A stretch of DNA of 54,397 nt from Dechloromonas sp. CZR5 (GTDB taxonomy: Bacteria > Pseudomonadota > Gammaproteobacteria > Burkholderiales > Rhodocyclaceae). Below, one piece after another: positions 42,729 to 50,139 of the stretch. Numbering within the stretch: position 1 is the stretch's first letter; every line of letters starts with the position of its first letter. The notes below the pieces were generated by a model, which saw only the letters and a list, made by a program, of their open reading frames with translations, had not been told where the DNA came from and searched no databases. The stretch is from contig NZ_VUYQ01000014.1 in assembly GCF_008711155.1 (NCBI RefSeq), positions 1-54,397 of the forward strand. Direction: 5' to 3'. The translations under genes and the position numbers were made by a program.

Positions 42729-42754
42729 CCCCGCCAGGCCGGACGCTGGCGGGG
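42729..42754 (-). terminator. Hairpin at the end of the cobalamin operon
   Basis: CCCCGCCAG (42729-42737) and CTGGCGGGG (42746-42754) form a perfect 9-bp GC-rich stem with an eight-base loop. It lies just after the stop of the ferredoxin-like gene and before the riboswitch. The minus strand continues AAACAGG, so there is no T tract; termination efficiency is uncertain. Confidence 0.55.
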
Positions 42755-42762
42755 TGCTTGCT

Positions 42763-43128
42763 TCATTTGCCGGATCCGTTCCGGTGGAAGACGAGGTCTT
42801 CGACGACCCGGCCGTTCTTCAGATGCTCCTCGACGATGCGATCCATGTTTTCGTCGGTGACGTTGTAGTACCACACGCCATCGGGCTGCACGGCGACAAT
42901 CGGCCCGCCCTGGCAGGCGGCGACGCAGCCGGTGCGGGTGCGCTTGACGCGCGCCGGACCGGCATCGAAGCCGAGGCCGGCAGCACGGAACTTGGCCTGC
43001 AGCGCATTGAACAGGGCTTCGCCCTCGCCGTTTTGCGTGCAGCGCGGGCCGGTGCAGATCAGCACCTGCCGGCTGTAGTCGCGAATCGTCGGCTTGACGA
43101 TGTCGTCGGCGTCGCGTTCAGCCTTCAA
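42763..43128 (-). CDS. [2Fe-2S] thioredoxin-like ferredoxin of the cobalamin operon
   Basis: A protein of about 121 aa with a thioredoxin-like [2Fe-2S] ferredoxin fold. The first cysteine pair is C-x4-C in LICTGPRCTQNG and the second is C-x3-C in GCVAACQGGPIV. The ENMDRIVEEHLKNG C-terminal helix is typical of this family. The start is uncertain: TTG 43128, overlapping the cobJ end by eleven bases, gives a short N-terminus before the domain, and no ATG fits. Ferredoxins of this kind occur in several cobalamin clusters (for example CbiW-like proteins), presumably as electron donors. It is the last gene of the operon. Confidence 0.78.
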   Translation of the reverse strand: MKAERDADDIVKPTIRDYSRQVLICTGPRCTQNGEGEALFNALQAKFRAAGLGFDAGPARVKRTRTGCVAACQGGPIVAVQPDGVWYYNVTDENMDRIVEEHLKNGRVVEDLVFHRNGSGK

Positions 43129-44104
43129 TCTCGTTCTCCTCGCCCTCGGGCGGCACCTCGCTGGCCAGCACGGCGGCAATGTAGTCTTCCGGCAGCCGGT
43201 ATTCGGCGGCCAGCTCGGCGGCGCTCTTGCCGCTGGCCTGGATTGCCGCCATCCAGCCGTTGAGGCCGGTGGACAACGAACGGCCGGCCTGTTCGCCGTC
43301 CCGGGTGTTGCGTTCGCCGGCCTCGACGGCGTACTTGTTGGCGTAGCCGCGCGGCGTCACCATCAGGCCGTGCTTGAAGAAGGTGTTGGAATTGCCGATC
43401 AGCACCGTCGACAGCATGCCGATATCGCATTCGTTCATCTTTTCCAGGGTGGTGAATTCGATGCGCTGTTTCGGCCGGTAGCCGGACTTGACGATGGCGA
43501 CCGGCGTTTGCGGGTCGCGGTGGCGCAGGAAGAGGCGCTGGGCCTCGACGATCTGCTGCGTGCGGCGGCCGCTCTTCGGGTTGTACAGCGCGACGACGAA
43601 ATCGGCATAAGCCACGGCGTCGAGACGGCGGGCGATGGTCGGCCACGGCGTCAGCAGGTCGGACAGCGAAATGGCGCAGAAATCGTGGGTCAGCGGTGCG
43701 CCGACCAGCGCGGCGCAGGTGTTGAGCGCCGAGGCGCCGGGAACGATCTCGACCTCGATCTCCGAATCCGGCGTCCACCCGGCCTGGAACAGCACCTCGA
43801 AGGTCGGTCCGGCCATGCCGTACACGCCGGCGTCGCCGGACGAGATCAGCGCCACCTTCTTGCCCTGGCTGGCACGGTCGAGCGCTTCGATAGCGCGGTC
43901 GAGTTCCTCGGTCATCGATTTCTTGATTACCTCCTTGCCCTGGACCAGATCGGCGACCAGGCGGATGTAGGTGACGTAGCCGATGATCGTGTCGGCCTCG
44001 GCGATGGCGGCGCGGGCGCGTGCCGTGAGGTGGTCGTTGCTGCCCGGGCCGAGGCCGACGAGCATGATCTTGCCGGTTTTAACCGTCGTTTCAGGTGCGT
44101 TCAT
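43118..44104 (-). CDS. cobJ: Precorrin-3B / cobalt-factor III C17-methyltransferase
   Basis: A ring-contraction methyltransferase of corrin synthesis (CobJ/CbiH), 328 aa. The SAM-dependent tetrapyrrole methylase fold shows GKIMLVGLGPGSNDHLT, SSGDAGVYGMAGP, EIVPGASALNTCAALVGAPL and VALYNPKSGRR. After the usual core (about 250 residues) a C-terminal extension of about 75 residues ends in an acidic EVPPEGEENEIEG. The company of cbiX, cbiD and cbiG argues for the cobalt-early CbiH role. ATG overlaps the stop of the CbiG C-terminal gene (ATGA). Confidence 0.93.
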   Translation of the reverse strand: MNAPETTVKTGKIMLVGLGPGSNDHLTARARAAIAEADTIIGYVTYIRLVADLVQGKEVIKKSMTEELDRAIEALDRASQGKKVALISSGDAGVYGMAGPTFEVLFQAGWTPDSEIEVEIVPGASALNTCAALVGAPLTHDFCAISLSDLLTPWPTIARRLDAVAYADFVVALYNPKSGRRTQQIVEAQRLFLRHRDPQTPVAIVKSGYRPKQRIEFTTLEKMNECDIGMLSTVLIGNSNTFFKHGLMVTPRGYANKYAVEAGERNTRDGEQAGRSLSTGLNGWMAAIQASGKSAAELAAEYRLPEDYIAAVLASEVPPEGEENEIEG

Positions 44105-44496
44105 TGGGGAATCCTTGCAATGGAGACAGTGGCGTTGCGTCCGTCCGGGCCGCGCAACTTGTGTTTTTCGATGATCAGATGGCTTGCGTCGGCTCCGGCC
44201 GCGAGCAGCGCCGCCGCTTCAGAGACCGATGGCGTGCCGGTGTACTTGCGCACGGTTTCCGACGGGTTTGGCACATCGACCGTGGCCAGTTCGGTGGCGG
44301 GGTAGAAGCGGACGATCCAGCCGTTGGCCTGGGCGACTTCGGCCATGCCGATCTCGTCGGCCTTTAGGTCGATCGAGGCGACTGCCCGCACGTCGGCCAG
44401 CGTCGCGCCGACCTGCGCCAGGGCTTCGGCGATGACCTGCCGGATGGTGGCGGCCGGGGTGCCGCGGTCGCAACCGAGGCCGAGGGCGATTTTCAT
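44101..44496 (-). CDS. cbiG: CbiG C-terminal domain / CobE-like protein
   Basis: A 131-aa protein matching the C-terminal domain of CbiG, which is also the stand-alone CobE. Landmarks are GLGCDRGTP near the N-terminus, SIDLKADEIGMAEVAQ in the middle and KYTGTPSVSEAAALLAAG. CbiG opens the delta-lactone of cobalt-precorrin-5A; the C-terminal domain is thought to bind substrate. GAGGA precedes ATG 44496. The N-terminal part lies upstream as a separate gene, with a 274-base structured spacer between them. Confidence 0.88.
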   Translation of the reverse strand: MKIALGLGCDRGTPAATIRQVIAEALAQVGATLADVRAVASIDLKADEIGMAEVAQANGWIVRFYPATELATVDVPNPSETVRKYTGTPSVSEAAALLAAGADASHLIIEKHKLRGPDGRNATVSIARIPQ

Positions 44497-44519
44497 GCCG
44501 TCCTCGCGTGACCAAAATC

Positions 44520-44725
44520 GTTACGGAGTGCCCCCACCCCCTTTGAGAGCGCCGAGCAGCACAGATCGGCCGGGGGCAGTCGGTTCGCATTGTTTGAGCC
44601 GCAGGCGAGTTTTGCGAACCGCCCGGCTGATCGAGCAGCACAGGGGACCGGGCTGACGGCCCGGCGCGAACGCAGGGGTCGCCTTTCTTTGCTTCCTTTC
44701 TTTGGCGAAGCAAAGAAAGGAAGAC
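44520..44725. repeat. Structured intergenic repeat element splitting cbiG
   Basis: The 274-base gap 44497-44770 holds several symmetric parts. GAGCAGCACAG occurs twice (44554-44564, 44633-44643). CGGTTCGCA (44581-44589) pairs with TGCGAACCG (44613-44621), flanked by imperfect GATCGGCCGGG / CCCGGCTGATC arms. CCGGGC/GCCCGG (44648-44664) forms a small hairpin. CCTTTCTTTGCTTC (44682-44695) pairs with GAAGCAAAGAAAGG (44707-44720). Similar AAGAAAGG-rich hairpin blocks are, from memory, a repeated intergenic element in beta/gammaproteobacteria. It interrupts an otherwise tightly overlapping operon and encodes nothing evident. Confidence 0.72.
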
Positions 44726-44770
44726 GCCGCTCAACGGCGGAAAACAGCGGTTGAATAGCGCGCATGCCTG

Positions 44771-45505
44771 TCATAGCGGCCGATAAACCACCCGCCGCCC
44801 CGCCAACCGGGCGGCGATGTCGGCCGGCATTTCGCGCGGGCTGATCCACAGCACGGCGGCGAAGCGGTCGAGCGGCACGTCTTCGAGTCGGGAGAAATGC
44901 GCGACGTTGGCCGGCTGAGGTCCCTGGCGACCGTTGGCGTGCTTCGCCCACCAGTCGGTGGAGCCCGCTTCCTGGACCAGCGCTACCGCTTCGTCGTTCA
45001 CCATTGCCGCGCTGCAGCGCACGATTTCGTCATGGGTGGCTTCGAAGGTCCAGCCCAGTTCGCGGCCGAGCAGGTCGACGGCGATGGTTTCGCGGGCATC
45101 CGAGGCGGTGGTCAGCACGGCTTGCGCGCCGAGTGCCGTGGCGAGGTGGCCGGCGAGCTGATTGGCGCCGCCAAGGTGGCCGGACAGTATGGGGATGACG
45201 AACTTGCCGGCTTCGTCGATGACCACCACGGCCGGGTCGGTTTCCTTGTTCTTCAGGTGCGGCGCGATGAGGCGGACGACGGCGCCGAGCGAGACGATGC
45301 AGACGATGCCGTCGAAGGCGGCGAATAGCGCCGGCACCTGGTCGCCGACCTTGCCTTCATAGCAATGGAAGGCGCCGGGAGCGGCGTTTCCGCCTTCGGT
45401 ACGGAATTTTTCGGGGCAGAACAGCTGGGCGCCCGGCAGCGCAGTGACGACCTTGCCGGCCAGTGCGATGCCGTGTTTGGTGATCGAGACGACGGCTATT
45501 TTCAT
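44771..45505 (-). CDS. cbiG: CbiG N-terminal and middle domains (cobalt-precorrin-5A hydrolase)
   Basis: A 244-aa protein matching the first two domains of CbiG. The N-terminal domain has MKIAVVSITKHGIALAGKV and IVCIVSLGAVVRLIAP; the core continues with VVIDEAGKFVIPILSGHLGGANQLA. The middle domain runs to the C-terminus (WISPREMPADI). CbiG hydrolyses the lactone of cobalt-precorrin-5A and releases acetaldehyde. It lacks the C-terminal third, which is the next gene on the same strand, so CbiG is a two-gene enzyme here. It has a complete stop codon and no frameshift relation to the downstream piece. Confidence 0.92.
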   Translation of the reverse strand: MKIAVVSITKHGIALAGKVVTALPGAQLFCPEKFRTEGGNAAPGAFHCYEGKVGDQVPALFAAFDGIVCIVSLGAVVRLIAPHLKNKETDPAVVVIDEAGKFVIPILSGHLGGANQLAGHLATALGAQAVLTTASDARETIAVDLLGRELGWTFEATHDEIVRCSAAMVNDEAVALVQEAGSTDWWAKHANGRQGPQPANVAHFSRLEDVPLDRFAAVLWISPREMPADIAARLAGRRVVYRPL

Positions 45506-45544
45506 GGGAAGGTTTCTCTGTTGGGGTTGGTTTTTATGGGTTGA

Positions 45545-46357
45545 TCAGGCGGCGGCCGTGGCGGAAGCATCGACGGCTTCCTTGCGCTTGCGACAGCCAC
45601 GGCGCAATTCGCCGCGTATACGCTTGGGGTTCTGCACCAGCATCAGCGACAGGTAGTTCACCTTCTCGCCTTTCAGGCTGAGCACGTCGCGCACGACGCG
45701 TTCCTCCGGCGAGCCGACCTTTTCGATGAAGAGCGAGGTGGCGAGCAGGTCGCGGCGTTCGAGCAGATCGAGGATTTCATCGACCAGCGGCTTCACCTTG
45801 AGCAGGGCGAGGGTGTCGAACTCGTCGAGCAGATGGTCGATGACCTCGACGCCGTAGGCGGCAGGGATGATGGCGAAGGTTTCGTCCTCCTCGGCCAGCG
45901 TGACGCCGGTGGTCGCCGCGGCGGCGGCGAAGGACGATACGCCGGGAATGGTCTCGACCTCGATCTCGGGCACCAGTTCGCGGACAACGCGGGCGAGGTG
46001 GCCGAAGGTGGCGAAGGTGGACGCGTCGCCTTCAACCAGGAAGACCAGGTCGCGGCCTTCGGCGAGCAGTTCGACGGTCTGCACGGCGGCGCGGCTCCAG
46101 GCCTTGGCCAGGATCTCGGCGTCGCGCGTCATCGGGAAGACCAGTTCGACGGCATCGCCCGGCACGGCAATGCCGCCGCGCTCGACGATGGACAGTGCGT
46201 AGGACGATTCCTCGGCCTTCTTCACCGGATACAGCCAGCGCGCGCCGGATTGCAGCGCGCTCCAGGCGCGGCGGGTGATCAGTTCGGGATCGCCGGGGCC
46301 AAGCGAGGCGCCGATGAGTTTTCCAAAATTCGTGCCGGGGCGTTTGGGTTCGGTCAT
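45545..46357 (-). CDS. cobI: Precorrin-2 / cobalt-factor II C20-methyltransferase
   Basis: A SAM-dependent methylase (CobI/CbiL), 270 aa. Motifs are GKLIGASLGPGDPELITRRA near the N-terminus, VEGDASTFATFGHL, ETIPGVSSFAAAAA and LLKVKPLVDEI, all of the tetrapyrrole methylase fold. The ATG at 46357 (MTEPKRPG) is preferred over a TTG six codons upstream. The C-terminus carries a basic stretch (RIRGELRRGCRKRKEA). It is separated from the GNAT gene by 30 bases and from cbiG-N by 39. Confidence 0.93.
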   Translation of the reverse strand: MTEPKRPGTNFGKLIGASLGPGDPELITRRAWSALQSGARWLYPVKKAEESSYALSIVERGGIAVPGDAVELVFPMTRDAEILAKAWSRAAVQTVELLAEGRDLVFLVEGDASTFATFGHLARVVRELVPEIEVETIPGVSSFAAAAATTGVTLAEEDETFAIIPAAYGVEVIDHLLDEFDTLALLKVKPLVDEILDLLERRDLLATSLFIEKVGSPEERVVRDVLSLKGEKVNYLSLMLVQNPKRIRGELRRGCRKRKEAVDASATAAA

Positions 46358-46387
46358 GCGGGTTCTTTCAGTCAAAAACGACAGCGT

Positions 46388-46933
46388 TCAAGCGGGTTGC
46401 CATGCGCTGACGGCAAGGCGATACAAACAGTGCTCGCGTAGCGGGTGACCGGGAGGCTGTGCGGGGTGTTCGAAATTTTCGGCGCGGCGCATCCCCAGCC
46501 TTTCCATCACTGCCTGCGAGCGGCGGTTTTCCAGGCTGGTGAAGGCGACAACTTCGGCCAGCGCCAGATCGTTGAAGGCAAAGCTTAGCGCTGCCCGTGC
46601 GGCTTCACTGGCGTAACCCTGACCCCAGAACGGCCGAGCCAGGCGCCAGCCGATTTCGACGCAGGGCGAAAACGGTAGTTCGGCTATCGGCCGGTGCAAA
46701 CCGACAAAGCCGATGAAGTCGCCGCTTGCCTTGATCTCCGTTGCCCAGAAACCCCAGCCTTGCGCTTCGATCAGGCTTTGGCAGCGAGCAGCCAGCACAT
46801 CGCTTTCGGCCCGGTCGAGCGTGGCGGGGAAATGCGCCATCACCTGCGCATCGGCATTCAGCGCCGCGAAGGGCGCAAGATCCTCGTCGCGCCACGGGCG
46901 CAGACGCAGGCGGGAGGTTTCCAGCTGGATCAC
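46388..46933 (-). CDS. GNAT acetyltransferase (RimJ/RimL-like) in cobalamin operon
   Basis: A 181-aa acetyltransferase starting at GTG 46933. Family blocks are LETSRLRLRPWRDEDLAPF at the start, EIGWRLARPFWGQGYASEAARA with the acetyl-CoA loop, and FTSLENRRSQAVMERLGMR. These define the RimJ/RimL group that acetylates protein N-termini or small amines. GTGA overlaps the stop of the upstream ABM gene, so it is translationally coupled within the operon. No acetylation step is known in corrin synthesis. It may be a hitchhiker or act on an intermediate; the sequence cannot tell. Confidence 0.85.
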   Translation of the reverse strand: MIQLETSRLRLRPWRDEDLAPFAALNADAQVMAHFPATLDRAESDVLAARCQSLIEAQGWGFWATEIKASGDFIGFVGLHRPIAELPFSPCVEIGWRLARPFWGQGYASEAARAALSFAFNDLALAEVVAFTSLENRRSQAVMERLGMRRAENFEHPAQPPGHPLREHCLYRLAVSAWQPA

Positions 46934-47274
46934 CTGACAGTCTCGGTGGCGCGGACCTGAGCTGTCGGCAGCCCATCGAGCTTGCCGTCGCCATAGGTGC
47001 GCAACACCTGGGAAATGATGACTTCGTATCCATCCAGCCACTCGCCCTGGGCTTGCTTGGCCTCCAGGTGGCGCGGGTGGTCGATCAGGACTTGCAGGGC
47101 TTCCAGCGATTCCCAGTAATAGACGTTGCCGAGCAGGCCGGTTTGCGGGTTTTCCCACGCCTCTTCGCCGAGATAGCCGGGAATGCGCTTGGCGGCCTCG
47201 GCGATGGCTTGATCGAGTTCGTGAAAACGTGCGTCGAATTGCTTTTTCTTGAAAATGAAGGTCGAGGAATACAT
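46930..47274 (-). CDS. ABM-fold protein (antibiotic biosynthesis monooxygenase family), first copy
   Basis: A 114-aa protein with a dimeric ferredoxin-like alpha/beta-barrel fold of the ABM family. Visible blocks are STFIFKKKQFDARFHELDQA, IPGYLGEEAWENPQTG, NVYYWESLEALQVLIDHPRH and the terminal helix with YEVIISQVLRTYGDG. ABM proteins include cofactor-free monooxygenases and heme-degrading HmoB/IsdG enzymes. It starts two bases after the cobL stop and overlaps the GNAT gene, so it is firmly in the operon. No corrin-pathway role is known. Confidence 0.82.
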   Translation of the reverse strand: MYSSTFIFKKKQFDARFHELDQAIAEAAKRIPGYLGEEAWENPQTGLLGNVYYWESLEALQVLIDHPRHLEAKQAQGEWLDGYEVIISQVLRTYGDGKLDGLPTAQVRATETVR

Positions 47275-47276
47275 GT

Positions 47277-48569
47277 TCAATCCTTGCTGGCGGTGACGAT
47301 CCAGACGGGGTTCTGGGCCGCCATCCGGTGCATGTCGAGAATCGGTTGCGAGCGGCTGGCCTGGAGCTGGACGACATCCCAGGCCGCGCCGCTCGCCTTG
47401 AGCGCAGTGGTCGCGGTGGCCAGGTTTTCCAGCGTCACGAAGTTCATCACCAGCCGGCCGCCGGGTTTCAGGCGGGCGAGGATCAGCTGGATCAGCTCGC
47501 CGAGTTCGCCGCCCGAGCCGCCGATGAATACCGCATCCGGGTCGGGCCAACTGTCGAGCTGCGCCGGTGCCTTCCCTTCGACCAGCGTGTAGTTGCCGAC
47601 GCGGAATTGCGCTGCGTTGGCGCGGGCGTTGGCGGCGTCGCCTTCATTCTTTTCGATGGCCCAGACGTGGCCGTGCGGTGCCAGACGGGCGCACTCGAGG
47701 CCGACCGAGCCGGAGCCGGCGCCGATGTCCCAGACCCGGCTGTCCGGCTTGAGGCGCAGTTTGGCGAGCGACAGGGCGCGCGCCTCCTGCTTGGTGATCA
47801 GTCCTTTTTCCGGCGCACGCTGGATGTAATCGAGGTCGTCGAGGCCGAAACTGGGGCGCGGCGTCTCCGGCGCGCGTTCGACGAGGACGACGTTGGGCTG
47901 CGGGAAGCTCATGCCGGCCGCCTCGGCTGGCGACAGGCCGGCGAAGATCGTTTCGTCGTCGAGCAGCAGGCGGCAGGCGACGGAAAGCTTGGCATCGTCG
48001 CCGTAGCCGGCCGTGATCAAGGCCCGCGCCAACCGGTCCGGTGTGTTTTCCGGGCCGGTGAACAAGGCGACGCGGGGATGCCGGGCGATGGCGCGCATCA
48101 GCTTGTAGAGGCCGTGCTCCGGCGTCGCGCCGACGAACCATTCGCCGGCATCGGCGCTGTGGCAGGTGGATATTTTCACGTCCTGCCAGGCTGTCTTGAA
48201 GCGGGCGAAGGCCAGTTGCAGTGTCGATACGGCGGGCACGATCGTGAAGCCGTCGCGCCCGAGCTTGCCGGTCAGCCATGAGGCGATACCGTGGCAGAGC
48301 GGGTCGCCGGTAGCCAGCGCAACAGCGCTTTTGCCCTGTTCGCGGGCGTTCCCGATCCAGCCGGCAACCTGACCGAGCTTGCCGTCCATGTCGAGGATTT
48401 CAGCACCGGCAGCGAGGTGCGGGCGCACCAGCTCGAGCGTGCGGCCGGCGCCGATCACGACGTCGGCCTCCGCCAGCAGTCGGCGGGCGCTGTCGGAAAG
48501 ACCGGCCCAGCCGTCGTCGAGAATGCCGAGCAGGGTCGTGGTTGGCGGCATTTTTATGTCGGTAATCAT
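47277..48569 (-). CDS. cobL: Bifunctional precorrin-6Y/cobalt-precorrin C5,C15-methyltransferase (CbiE-CbiT fusion)
   Basis: A 430-aa fusion enzyme. The CbiE half (about 1-205) has the tetrapyrrole methylase motifs VVIGAGRTLELV, ALATGDPLCHGIAS and TIVPAVSTLQLAF. The CbiT half (about 235-430) is a Rossmann SAM methylase with DIGAGSGSVGLECARLAP and DAVFIGGSGGELGELI. It methylates C5 and C15 and decarboxylates the C12 acetate. ATGA overlap links it to the upstream GNAT gene. Confidence 0.95.
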   Translation of the reverse strand: MITDIKMPPTTTLLGILDDGWAGLSDSARRLLAEADVVIGAGRTLELVRPHLAAGAEILDMDGKLGQVAGWIGNAREQGKSAVALATGDPLCHGIASWLTGKLGRDGFTIVPAVSTLQLAFARFKTAWQDVKISTCHSADAGEWFVGATPEHGLYKLMRAIARHPRVALFTGPENTPDRLARALITAGYGDDAKLSVACRLLLDDETIFAGLSPAEAAGMSFPQPNVVLVERAPETPRPSFGLDDLDYIQRAPEKGLITKQEARALSLAKLRLKPDSRVWDIGAGSGSVGLECARLAPHGHVWAIEKNEGDAANARANAAQFRVGNYTLVEGKAPAQLDSWPDPDAVFIGGSGGELGELIQLILARLKPGGRLVMNFVTLENLATATTALKASGAAWDVVQLQASRSQPILDMHRMAAQNPVWIVTASKD

Positions 48570-48985
48570 TGTTTTTTCAGCATCCAGGCGCGTGGGTTAT
48601 GCTCAAAACCCAGCTTGGGGTAGTAGTCGTTGGCCTTGGGGGCGGCGAGCAGGACAAGCATGCAGGTTGCGCCGAGGCGATTCCTGGTTTCCTCGATCAA
48701 TTGCTTGCCGATACCCTGCTTCTGGTAATCGGCATCGACCGCCAGATCGGCCAGATAGGCGACATAGCTGAAATCGGTCAGCGAACGTGCAATGCCGACC
48801 AGGCGTTCGCCATGCCAGGCCGAAACGGTCAGGTTGGCGTGCCGCAGCATGTCGGCAAAAATCTCCGGGTGATCGACCGGGCGTCGTTCGCCGAGCGTGG
48901 AGCGGCGGTAGAGCGCGATGGCGGTATCCACATCGATGGGGGCATCGATGCGAAATTCGATGGCGGCAGACGGTTGGTCGGTCAT
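48566..48985 (-). CDS. GNAT acetyltransferase, second copy in cobalamin operon
   Basis: A 139-aa GNAT protein. The acetyl-CoA binding motif is VDADYQKQGIGKQLIEETRNRL, followed by LLAAPKANDYYPKLGFEHNPRAW, which is typical of small stand-alone GNATs. It shares little with the RimJ-like copy nearer the 3' end, so the two are not a duplication. Start and stop overlap cbiD and cobL by ATGA on both sides. The substrate is unknown. Confidence 0.86.
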   Translation of the reverse strand: MTDQPSAAIEFRIDAPIDVDTAIALYRRSTLGERRPVDHPEIFADMLRHANLTVSAWHGERLVGIARSLTDFSYVAYLADLAVDADYQKQGIGKQLIEETRNRLGATCMLVLLAAPKANDYYPKLGFEHNPRAWMLKKQ

Positions 48986-50139
48986 GCAATCTCCTCTTCA
49001 TCGACCCGGCAAATGAACCGGCCTTCGAAATCGCAGACCAGCACGGCCAGGTGGTAGTTGCCCGGGTATTGGCCCCTGAGGCTGCGGATGGCCTTTTTTG
49101 CCAGCTGGCGGTGGAAATCGACGGCCAGGCCGAGCGCCGCCAGCCGTTCGGCGGCGAAGCGGGCGGTTTCGGCGGCGCGGATTTCCTCGATCAGGTCGTC
49201 CGGCGCGCCGACTTCGCGCGCCGAGTCGGCCAGGATGTCGCGGTCGACTTCGGCCTTCCAGGCGTGCGTGACGGCCAGGCCCTGGCACATCTTGGTCAGC
49301 TTGCCGACCATGGCGCCGATATAGACATTCGGCAGCTGGCGCTTGATGGCGCTGGTGAAGGCCGCCTTGACGAAGTCGCCCATCTGCACGAAGCAGGATT
49401 CATCCAGTTCCGGCAACTGCCGCATGGCGAATTTCTCGGTGCGGCCGCCGGTGGTGAAGACCACGCTGGTCTGCCCCTGCCTGGCGGCGACATCGACAGC
49501 CTGCACGACGCTGGCGCGGAAGGCGGCGGTCGAATAGGGGCGGACGATGCCGGTGGTGCCGAGGATGGAGATGCCGCCGAGGATGCCGAGCCGGGCATTG
49601 AGCGTCTTTTTCGCCATCTCGTCGCCGCCGGGGACGGAAATGGTGACTTCCAGCCCGTCGTGGTCGAGCAGTTCGCCGGCCACGGCGCGCACGTTGTCGA
49701 CGATGTTGCGGCGCGGCACCGGGTTGATCGCCGGGCCGCCGACTTCCAGGCCGAGGCCGTCCTTGGTCACGACGCCGACGCCGAAGCCGCCCTTGAGCAC
49801 GACCTCGCCGGCCCGGTGCTTGAGGATGCGCACGTCGGCGGTCATGTGCGCGCCGTGCGTCGCGTCCGGGTCGTCGCCGGCATCCTTGACGATCACCGCG
49901 TGGGCGTGACCGGCGCTTTCCTCGACCGAGCCGTCGATCACCGCGAAGGCGACATCCTGCCCGTTCGGCAGGTGGCAGACGATTGTTTCGGGCACTTCGC
50001 TCTGCAACAGCCCGAGCGTCGCCGCCCGCGCCGCTGCCGCCGAGCAGGCGCCGGTGGTGAAGCCGGTGCGGTTGCCACGCTCGCGCTTGGCGTCGCCCTT
50101 GCGGACCTTGGCAGGTTTTTCGAGCGGTTCAGTAGCCAT
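48982..50139 (-). CDS. cbiD: Cobalt-precorrin-5B C1-methyltransferase
   Basis: A 385-aa enzyme of the anaerobic (cobalt-early) pathway that methylates C1. CbiD has its own fold; landmarks are RTGFTTGACSAAAARA at the N-terminus, KDAGDDPDATHGAHM, EVTISVPGGDEMAKKTLNARLG in two parts, GGISILGTTGIVRPYS and VVFTTGGRTE. Its presence with cbiX and cbiG marks the cobalt-early route. The 5' end overlaps the second ABM gene by eleven bases. Confidence 0.96.
   Translation of the reverse strand: MATEPLEKPAKVRKGDAKRERGNRTGFTTGACSAAAARAATLGLLQSEVPETIVCHLPNGQDVAFAVIDGSVEESAGHAHAVIVKDAGDDPDATHGAHMTADVRILKHRAGEVVLKGGFGVGVVTKDGLGLEVGGPAINPVPRRNIVDNVRAVAGELLDHDGLEVTISVPGGDEMAKKTLNARLGILGGISILGTTGIVRPYSTAAFRASVVQAVDVAARQGQTSVVFTTGGRTEKFAMRQLPELDESCFVQMGDFVKAAFTSAIKRQLPNVYIGAMVGKLTKMCQGLAVTHAWKAEVDRDILADSAREVGAPDDLIEEIRAAETARFAAERLAALGLAVDFHRQLAKKAIRSLRGQYPGNYHLAVLVCDFEGRFICRVDEEEIA

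Noticed and set aside
42400..42762. A small protein gene in the gap between the ferredoxin-like gene and btuB
   Set aside because: The sequence is fully explained by the cobalamin riboswitch, its leader and a hairpin; short frames across it have no ribosome-binding site.
44554..44643. Direct repeats GAGCAGCACAG as a start of a CRISPR array
   Set aside because: Only two 11-base copies exist, with no regular spacer series and no cas genes; they belong to a hairpin-rich intergenic element.
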